Positions 1-5,089 of a stretch of 5,089 nt of DNA are shown one piece after another; positions within the stretch are counted from its first letter, which is position 1, and each line of letters starts with the position of its first letter. Below the pieces are notes generated by a model that did no database searches, had not been told where the DNA came from, and saw only the letters and a program-made list of their open reading frames with translations. This DNA is from an uncultured Bacteroidota bacterium (lineage in GTDB: Bacteria > Bacteroidota > Bacteroidia > Chitinophagales > Chitinophagaceae). The stretch lies in contig CAMPKR010000203.1 in the NCBI GenBank assembly GCA_946887345.1, positions 1 to 5,089 on the forward strand, written 5' to 3'. The position numbers and the translations under genes were made by a program.

Positions 1-1921
1 ACCTTCTGATATGTCCGGGGGAAAATTCCTGATCGTTACCCTGCTCGGCTTGCAGTTCTTTATGAGCAATGCCAGCTCCGACGCGAAAGAAGTAAGCTTC
101 AGGGACTTCCAGATACAATACCTGGAAAAAGGCTATGTAGAGAAGATATATGTTTACAATAACGTAGAGGTGGAAGCACACCTGAAGAAAGGAACACCTT
201 CTACCGGTAGCGGTCCGGCTGCTAATAAAATTTCTTTCCAGATCGGTACAGTAGAGCAATTCAACGCCGATCTGAAGGAATCTGCTGCATGGAAGAATCT
301 GCCTGAAGCTCAGCGTCCACCGGTATTTTACGAAAAACGCGGCAACCTGCTGCACGAACTGCTGAACTCCTTCCTGCTGCCCATACTGATAATAGTGGCT
401 ATGTGGTTCCTGCTGCTCCGCAAGATGGGCGGTGGCGCCGGCGGTGCAGGCGGCAGCGGTGGTATATTCAATATCGGAAAATCGAAGGCACAGCTCTTTG
501 AAAAGGGCACCCGCGTGAATATTACCTTCAACGATGTAGCCGGGCTTGATGAAGCCAAGGTGGAAGTGATGGAAATAGTTGACTTTCTGAAGAATCCTAA
601 GAAATATACCGCACTGGGCGGCAAGATACCTAAAGGTGCATTGCTGGTAGGCCCTCCCGGTACAGGTAAAACCCTGCTTGCAAAAGCAGTAGCCGGTGAA
701 GCACAAGTGCCTTTTTTCTCTATGTCGGGTTCTGATTTCGTGGAGCTGTTCGTGGGTGTGGGTGCAAGCCGTGTACGCGACCTCTTTAAGCAGGCACGCG
801 AGAAGGCACCCTGTATCGTATTCATAGATGAAATAGATGCGATAGGCCGCGCGCGTGGAAAGAACGTGGTGATGAGTAACGATGAGCGCGAGAATACACT
901 GAACCAGCTGCTGGTAGAAATGGATGGCTTTAGCGGTGATACAGGTATCATAGTGCTGGCGGCAACCAACCGTCCTGACGTACTGGATACAGCGCTGCTG
1001 CGCCCGGGCCGTTTCGATCGCCAGATATCGATAGATATCCCGGACGTGAAAGGACGTGAGAAAATATTTGATGTGCACCTGAAGCCGATCAAGAAATCAA
1101 AGGACCTAAACATTGCCAAGCTGGCTGCTCAGACACCGGGTTTTGCAGGCGCGGATATAGCTAACATTTGTAACGAAGCCGCACTGATAGCTGCCCGTAA
1201 AGGCAAGACGGAAGTGGACATGACTGATTTTAACGATGCTATTGATCGTGTAATAGGGGGACTTGAAAAGAAAAACAAGATCATCTCTCCTGAAGAGAAG
1301 AAGATCATCGCCTTCCACGAAGCAGGACATGCTGTTTGCGGCTGGTTCCTGGAGCACGCCTACCCGCTTATCAAGGTATCAATAGTGCCTCGTGGTGTGG
1401 CTGCCTTAGGCTATGCACAGTATCTGCCTAAAGAGCAGTATCTCTATACCGTGGAACAAATGCAGGACCAGATAGTAGCATTGTTCGGCGGCCGTGCAGC
1501 GGAAGAGCTGATCTTCGGCAAAATATCTACCGGCGCACAGAACGACCTGGAAAGGATAACCAAGATGGCCTACTCAATGGTGACCATATATGGTATGAAC
1601 GCTAAGGTGGGCAATATATCGTTCCACGACGGTCAGCAGGAGTATAACATGAGTAAGCCATACTCAGAAGAAACGGCCAAGATAATAGATGAAGAAGTTA
1701 GGGAACTGATAATGGGACAGTATGACCGCACCAAGGAATTGCTGAAGCATCATATTGGTCACCTGAACGCCCTGGCTGAAGAACTGCTGAAAAAAGAAGT
1801 GCTCTTTAAAGACGACCTGGAGCGCCTGATAGGCAAAAGGCCGTATGAAGACATGACACCGAACGAGGGCATTCCCCCAGTAGCGGGCGGAGTGATTGAA
1901 TCTGACACTTATCAATCTTAA
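1..1921 (+). CDS. ftsH: ATP-dependent zinc metalloprotease FtsH (5' partial)
   Basis: FtsH is a hexameric, inner-membrane AAA+ protease that pulls membrane and short-lived cytosolic proteins through its pore and degrades them. The reading frame is open to the window edge. The ATG at 11 is probably internal, because it leaves the first membrane helix (residues 5-17, counting that Met as 1) with almost no N-terminal flank; the true start is likely upstream. Next come an extracytoplasmic FtsH_ext region (about 20-118), a second helix (about 119-137) and a glycine-rich linker (140-151). The AAA+ domain has Walker A GPPGTGKT (214-221), the pore motif FVG (247-249), Walker B with D273/E274, and the second region of homology with R331 and R334. 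The M41 peptidase domain has zinc site HEAGH (436-440) and the likely third ligand D512. All expected catalytic residues are present, so the protein should be active. It ends with TAA, followed immediately by a strong terminator. Confidence 0.98.
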   Translation, partial: PSDMSGGKFLIVTLLGLQFFMSNASSDAKEVSFRDFQIQYLEKGYVEKIYVYNNVEVEAHLKKGTPSTGSGPAANKISFQIGTVEQFNADLKESAAWKNLPEAQRPPVFYEKRGNLLHELLNSFLLPILIIVAMWFLLLRKMGGGAGGAGGSGGIFNIGKSKAQLFEKGTRVNITFNDVAGLDEAKVEVMEIVDFLKNPKKYTALGGKIPKGALLVGPPGTGKTLLAKAVAGEAQVPFFSMSGSDFVELFVGVGASRVRDLFKQAREKAPCIVFIDEIDAIGRARGKNVVMSNDERENTLNQLLVEMDGFSGDTGIIVLAATNRPDVLDTALLRPGRFDRQISIDIPDVKGREKIFDVHLKPIKKSKDLNIAKLAAQTPGFAGADIANICNEAALIAARKGKTEVDMTDFNDAIDRVIGGLEKKNKIISPEEKKIIAFHEAGHAVCGWFLEHAYPLIKVSIVPRGVAALGYAQYLPKEQYLYTVEQMQDQIVALFGGRAAEELIFGKISTGAQNDLERITKMAYSMVTIYGMNAKVGNISFHDGQQEYNMSKPYSEETAKIIDEEVRELIMGQYDRTKELLKHHIGHLNALAEELLKKEVLFKDDLERLIGKRPYEDMTPNEGIPPVAGGVIESDTYQS

Positions 1922-1922
1922 T

Positions 1923-1957
1923 AAAAAAACGTCCCGGATTAACCGGGACGTTTTTTT
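1923..1957 (+). terminator. Rho-independent terminator of ftsH
   Basis: A perfect 9-bp GC-rich stem (ACGTCCCGG at 1929-1937 with CCGGGACGT at 1943-1951) closes a 5-base loop, ATTAA. It is flanked by an A-run (1923-1928) and a T-run (1952-1957) that can add six A-T pairs. It starts two bases after the ftsH stop codon. A-runs and T-runs on both sides mean it could also stop transcription coming from the other strand. It should separate ftsH mRNA from the LUD gene unless there is read-through. Confidence 0.93.
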
Positions 1958-1964
1958 ATATTTG
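1957..1964 (+). promoter_or_regulatory. Candidate Bacteroidota -7 promoter element (TATATTTG)
   Basis: TATATTTG matches the Bacteroidota sigma-A -7 consensus TAnnTTTG exactly. It begins in the last T of the ftsH terminator and lies 18 bases before the predicted TTG start of the LUD gene. No clear -33 TTG is visible upstream, because that space is filled by the terminator stem. If used, transcription would begin near 1969-1972 and leave a leader of roughly 11-14 bases. The motif match is direct; promoter function is inference. Confidence 0.5.
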
Positions 1965-1982
1965 AGATAGAACGCTACAGCC

Positions 1983-2642
1983 TTGCAGATACTTAAATCA
2001 TCGAAGACACGCGAAAAGATACTGGCCAAAATAAGAGGGGCAGTGGCGGTTGCTCCTTTGCGCATGCCTTTCCCTGAAGCAGAAAGAGAGCAGACCAAAC
2101 TTATTTTCAAGGAAAGTGAATTTTCTGATGAAGAGAGCTTTGCATCCGCCTTTATAAAGCTGGGTGGAAAGTTCGTGTATTGCTACAACGAGACCGACCT
2201 GGCAGAGAACCTTTTTGCGCTTTACGAAAACAATAACTGGAAAGAGATGCTTTGCGCAGATGCCGCAATACTGGAGCTCTTAAACAAGCACGAGCTACCA
2301 CGAATAGCAGCTATGGACAAAGGGAGCAAAGAGGCGGAAGTCTGCATAACGGCTTGCGAGGCCGTAGTAGGCAGAACTGGTTCTATTATTTTCAGCAGCA
2401 GGCAATTCATGGGGCGTACCGCCCCTGTATACTACCCGATCCACATTATCATTGCATACTCTAACCAGGCTGTGGCAGATATTGATGCGGGCATAGCACT
2501 GATGAAGCAGAAATATGGTGCTGATCTCCCTTCAATGATCAATTTCACTACTGGGCCCAGCCGCACTGCCGATATTGAGAAGACGCTGGTGGTAGGCGTG
2601 CATGGTCCGGCAGAACTTTACTGCTTTTACGTAGACGCATAA
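1983..2642 (+). CDS. LUD-domain protein, LutC/YkgG-like
   Basis: This 219-residue soluble protein has the LUD fold of the LutC/YkgG family. LutC is one of three proteins (LutABC) needed for L-lactate oxidation in Bacillus, but many stand-alone LUD proteins have no proven role. Recognition rests on the ACEAVVGRTGSIIFSS segment (124-139) and the C-terminal signature GPSRTADIEKTLVVGVHGP (191-209), followed by a short hydrophobic end. An in-frame TAG at 1968-1970 bounds the start. The first in-frame ATG (2064) would remove 27 residues, including the family-like SSKTREKILAKIRGAV segment, so TTG at 1983 is preferred. No Shine-Dalgarno sequence is seen, which is common in Bacteroidota. No LutA or LutB gene is visible, so a lactate-oxidation role should not be assumed. 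From general knowledge, ftsH followed by a LUD gene is a recurrent pairing in this phylum. The family call is firm; the function is not. Confidence 0.92.
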   Translation: MQILKSSKTREKILAKIRGAVAVAPLRMPFPEAEREQTKLIFKESEFSDEESFASAFIKLGGKFVYCYNETDLAENLFALYENNNWKEMLCADAAILELLNKHELPRIAAMDKGSKEAEVCITACEAVVGRTGSIIFSSRQFMGRTAPVYYPIHIIIAYSNQAVADIDAGIALMKQKYGADLPSMINFTTGPSRTADIEKTLVVGVHGPAELYCFYVDA

Positions 2643-2873
2643 AAAATGCCGTAGCAGAGTTTCCTCCATACAGCATTTAGGGTAGAATAAGATGTAAATA
2701 AAGCCAAGCGGGACATTACAGGGGCCGGCCATTGACGTTAAGGATGAATGATACGCATAGCATAATTCAAGCCCTTGTACCACAAAGCAATGAAAAACAA
2801 GCCTTTATCAATACGCCATTTGCCGAAAGGCCGTTTTCATCCGACGAAAGTACCTTTTGATTGGACGAACGGG
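2643..2873. other. Convergent intergenic region, no gene recognised
   Basis: These 231 bases lie between the 3' ends of the LUD gene (+) and the response regulator (-). Apart from the weak hairpin next to the LUD stop, I see only an 8-bp palindrome GGCCGGCC (2723-2730) and a short GCC-GAAA-GGC hairpin (2822-2831). Open frames crossing it run into the flanking genes in unused frames and resemble no protein family I know. It probably holds the 3' untranslated regions of both transcripts. Confidence 0.55.
2644..2678 (-). terminator. Candidate weak terminator hairpin in the convergent intergenic region
   Basis: AAATGC (2644-2649) can pair with GCATTT (2673-2678). The stem can continue after one C/A mismatch through GTA (2651-2653) and TAC (2669-2671), and the interior could also form a small GAG/CTC stem. 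Read on the minus strand, the descending arm ends in GCATTTTTT, giving a T-run. This fits a terminator for the kinase-regulator transcript about 200 bases after its last stop codon. The stem is short and interrupted and the loop is long, so this is tentative. It directly abuts the LUD stop codon. Confidence 0.3.
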
Positions 2874-3647
2874 CTATTCGTGACCCTTGTGTTTAAACCC
2901 GGCAGTACGTGTAATTTTACTAAATGCAGCTATGAATTCGGTACGAATATTCTTAGAAACGGGTATCTGCATGTTATCATCCATAACAATAAAACCGGAT
3001 GTTTCATAACGCTTTATAGAGTTTAGATTAACTATATATGACCTGTGTACCTGGAAAAAGCTGCTGTCGTCAACCAGCTTTTTGAACTCGGCCAGGTTGT
3101 AAGAACTAACGATGCTATAGGTTTTGGTGACGACCTTGGTGTACTTGTTTACGCTTTCGAAATAAAGTATCTCGCCGGCATTCAGGTAGTCGATTCCTTT
3201 GAGGTTAGGAATACCAATTTTAAGTCCACCTGACTTCACAGAATCGGGAATAAACGGACGCTGTGAAGTGTGCTCTCCTTTAATACGACTGATGGCCTTA
3301 TTCACGGCGAAAGACAATTCGTAATCGTCTATAGGCTTCAATACATAGCCTGCTGCTGAAAACTTGATAGCATCAAGAGCGTAATTGCTATGGGCGGTGA
3401 CAAATATTACCTGGAAAGGCATTTCGGGAAAAAGCTTAAGAATATCTATGCCACTTTTTTCCGGCATTGAGATATCTGTAAACAGGATATCGAAAGTTTG
3501 GGTTCGCATGGCTTCGATCCCTTTTTTCCATTCGGTGTAGGTGCCGATTATATTGACATTAGGGAAGAGGAGCTTTAACCTCTCCTGCAATATATCTATT
3601 GCTTTGGGTTCATCGTCAATAATGATGCATTTGATCTCAGGCAACAT
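2874..3647 (-). CDS. LytTR-family response regulator
   Basis: This 257-residue DNA-binding response regulator is of the LytR/AlgR type. The N-terminal receiver domain (about 5-122) has the acidic pair D11/D12, phospho-acceptor D58 in FTDISMP, T84, and K104 in LKP, so it should accept phosphate normally. A linker (about 123-141) leads to a LytTR domain (about 142-242), with typical segments GEILYFESVNKYTKV (158-172), FFQVHRSYIVNLNSI (197-211) and the IPVSKN end (228-233). LytTR domains bind imperfect direct repeats with a ten-stranded beta fold rather than a helix-turn-helix. The ATG at 3647 lies inside the end of the kinase gene, 11 bases overlapping, and is preceded by an A/T-rich stretch (TTAAAAATATAAAG) typical of Bacteroidota translation starts. 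The overlap makes co-transcription and translational coupling with the kinase very likely. A 15-residue basic tail follows the LytTR domain. Target genes are unknown. Confidence 0.97.
   Translation of the reverse strand: MLPEIKCIIIDDEPKAIDILQERLKLLFPNVNIIGTYTEWKKGIEAMRTQTFDILFTDISMPEKSGIDILKLFPEMPFQVIFVTAHSNYALDAIKFSAAGYVLKPIDDYELSFAVNKAISRIKGEHTSQRPFIPDSVKSGGLKIGIPNLKGIDYLNAGEILYFESVNKYTKVVTKTYSIVSSYNLAEFKKLVDDSSFFQVHRSYIVNLNSIKRYETSGFIVMDDNMQIPVSKNIRTEFIAAFSKITRTAGFKHKGHE
3233..3269. repeat. 9-bp perfect inverted repeat within the regulator gene
   Basis: ACTTCACAG (3233-3241) and CTGTGAAGT (3261-3269) are perfect inverted copies separated by 19 bases. They lie in the part of the response regulator gene that encodes the linker between the receiver and LytTR domains. 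An mRNA hairpin with a large loop is possible. A match of this length and spacing is expected about once by chance in a window of this size, so no function is claimed. Confidence 0.5.
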
Positions 3648-5089
3648 ACTTTATATTTTTAAGATGAAGAGTAACGATAGTGCCTGTTTCAGGCATTACC
3701 TTATCGGTATAGGTTAAACTAATATCAAAATGTTCGTACTGTTTGAAAACTTCTAATAATTGATTGGTGAGCTTTGTACCATATGATTCCCTTGCAGCAT
3801 TACCTTCGCTGATCTTGCGCGCTGCCTCGCGGCCTACTCCGTTGTCTTCAATAATACATATAAGCTCTGTGCTATCTTTTCCCTGCCGGAACCTGATGGT
3901 CAATAAGCCGCCGTCATCACGATGAAAAAGCCCGTGATTGATGGCATTTTCTACCAGGGGTTGCAGTAAGAGAGAGGGTATTTTGATGTTACTTAAAGGT
4001 AGTTTATTATCTACCTCGATTTCGTAGGTGAATTTGTTCTCAAAGCGGATTTGTTGCAGTTCAATATAGTTTTTCAGCATCGTTATTTCCTCCTGCAGGA
4101 TAACATACCTGTCCTGGGAGGATTTCAGGAACGCACGGAGCAATTTTGAGAATTTGCTTACGTGATTATAAGCGTCTTCAAATCGCTTCTTATTGATGAA
4201 ATACAACGAGGCGCTGAGCGTATTGAATATAAAATGCGGGTTGATCTGCGCATGTATGGCGCGAAGTTCCAGTTCGGTGAGTGCCCGGCGGCGTTCATTC
4301 TTCTGAGCAACAAAATATCGCGTAACCAGTATAGTGGTAAGTACAAGACCTACAAATAGGATTATACCAACCAGCCAAAAAAATGTCTTCCATTTGGTTG
4401 TTTGCCACCAGTAGGGATATCTATAAAGGTAGAAGTCAGCCACTTTGCTTTGCCAGAGGTCATCGCGAACGAGACACTGAACCTTGTAATACTCGCCGGG
4501 CTCTAAAGAACCAAGGAATATTTCGCCGGATGTTGATTCTTCCCATGCTTTGTTGCAGCCAACCCGGTATTTGTACTTAACTGACCCGCTGCCGTAATAG
4601 TTGATAACACCCAAACTCAACTTTTCCTCCACCTGCTTTAGCTTAAAAGTATCGCCTGAAGAGATAATGCTCGTAAAGGGCTGAAGCTGCACAAGACTAA
4701 AGAAGCTATGTGCATCCTCGCTGATAGACGATTCTTTAACGAAACTGTCAATGTGAAACTGTACCATGCCCCTGTCGGTGGTTAAGAATGCCTGCCCATC
4801 TTTGCCTATCACAAAGTTTTCAGGCCGCCTGTAGAAATGCAGGCTTCGATTCGCAAGAACATAAGCTGAGCTCAGCTTTCCCCCCGCCACAATACCTATG
4901 TAAGCGATACCAAATTTTCCGGCTAAGAATATACGCTCCTCCACTATCTGCATGAATGCATCGGTAAGCAAGAAGTTTAGGCTCACCTTTTGACAACTGG
5001 TGAAATCATGATTGCACATAAAAAGCGCATTGTCATCAAGCAGATAAATCGTACCGAACTTATCCCTGCTTATCTGTTTGATGTTACCT
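3637..5089 (-). CDS. Propeller/Y_Y_Y sensor histidine kinase, LytS type (5' partial)
   Basis: This is a membrane sensor kinase. The frame stays open to the window edge (23 codons beyond the ATG at 5019). The added residues, such as ISRDKFGTIYLLDDNALF, look like a beta-propeller repeat, so 5019 is an internal Met and the gene starts outside the window. Counting from that Met, residues 1-120 continue propeller-like repeats and about 134-200 form a Y_Y_Y domain. The aromatic YPYWWQTTKW (201-210) leads into a membrane helix (about 212-236). A short coiled-coil-like linker precedes the His_kinase domain, with phospho-acceptor H262 in QINPHFIFNTL. The ATPase domain has the N-box LLQPLVENAINHG (351-363), the G-box EDNGVGR (391-397) and GTKL (414-417). 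All core motifs are present. Unlike hybrid one-component versions, it has no fused receiver or DNA-binding domain; the partner regulator gene overlaps its TGA. Such sensors often respond to extracellular ligands, including glycans, but the signal here is unknown. Confidence 0.96.
   Translation of the reverse strand, partial: GNIKQISRDKFGTIYLLDDNALFMCNHDFTSCQKVSLNFLLTDAFMQIVEERIFLAGKFGIAYIGIVAGGKLSSAYVLANRSLHFYRRPENFVIGKDGQAFLTTDRGMVQFHIDSFVKESSISEDAHSFFSLVQLQPFTSIISSGDTFKLKQVEEKLSLGVINYYGSGSVKYKYRVGCNKAWEESTSGEIFLGSLEPGEYYKVQCLVRDDLWQSKVADFYLYRYPYWWQTTKWKTFFWLVGIILFVGLVLTTILVTRYFVAQKNERRRALTELELRAIHAQINPHFIFNTLSASLYFINKKRFEDAYNHVSKFSKLLRAFLKSSQDRYVILQEEITMLKNYIELQQIRFENKFTYEIEVDNKLPLSNIKIPSLLLQPLVENAINHGLFHRDDGGLLTIRFRQGKDSTELICIIEDNGVGREAARKISEGNAARESYGTKLTNQLLEVFKQYEHFDISLTYTDKVMPETGTIVTLHLKNIKYVA

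Noticed and set aside
328..1119. A 263-codon open frame antisense to ftsH
   Set aside because: It mirrors the conserved AAA+ coding sequence, is low-complexity (rich in Ser, Pro, Arg) and resembles no family. The sense frame explains every base.
1983..2642. Calling the LUD gene lutC and assigning lactate oxidation
   Set aside because: Family membership is clear, but the LutA and LutB partners are absent from view, so the pathway call is not supported.
2723..2730. GGCCGGCC palindrome as a possible operator or attachment site
   Set aside because: It is a single 8-bp palindrome with no flanking symmetry or second copy seen, in a 3' intergenic region where an operator is unlikely.
2532..2783. 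An 83-codon minus-strand frame across the LUD 3' end
   Set aside because: It overlaps the conserved LUD signature on the sense strand and has no family resemblance.
2822..2831. GCC-GAAA-GGC hairpin as a terminator after the regulator gene
   Set aside because: The stem is only three base pairs and no T-run follows on the minus strand.
2775..3026. An 83-codon plus-strand frame starting in the intergenic region
   Set aside because: More than half of it overlaps the LytTR domain coding sequence on the other strand. It has no recognisable motif and no promoter in front of it.

Overview
The window looks like ordinary chromosomal DNA from a member of the Bacteroidota, probably near Chitinophagaceae (the rank is inference). 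Four things support this: the FtsH has a glycine-rich linker after its second membrane segment; an FtsH gene is followed directly by a LUD-domain gene; the promoter element has the Bacteroidota TAnnTTTG form; and a propeller/Y_Y_Y-type LytS-like sensor kinase is paired with a LytTR response regulator. No rRNA, tRNA, CRISPR array, insertion sequence or phage gene was seen.

Layout. Bases 1-1921 (+) hold most of ftsH, the membrane-anchored AAA+ zinc protease; its 5' end lies outside the window. A strong intrinsic terminator (1923-1957) follows at once, and its T-tract runs into a candidate -7 promoter element (1957-1964). Bases 1983-2642 (+) encode a complete LutC/YkgG-like LUD-domain protein that appears to start with TTG. 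A 231-base intergenic region (2643-2873) separates it from a convergent pair on the minus strand. That pair is a sensor histidine kinase (3637-5089, N-terminus cut by the window edge) followed by a LytTR response regulator (2874-3647). The kinase stop overlaps the regulator start by 11 bases.

Function. The two plus-strand genes cover membrane and cytosolic protein quality control (FtsH) and a poorly understood LUD protein with no LutA or LutB partner in view. The minus-strand genes form one signalling unit. An extracytoplasmic beta-propeller plus Y_Y_Y sensor passes a signal through one visible membrane helix to a His_kinase/HATPase module. That module should phosphorylate Asp58 of the regulator, which binds DNA through its LytTR domain. 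The stimulus and target genes cannot be read from this window.

I found no clearly new system. The points most worth a second look are the terminator/promoter overlap between ftsH and the LUD gene, the TTG start with a very short predicted leader, and the stand-alone LUD protein. All four protein families are recognisable and their visible catalytic motifs are intact.
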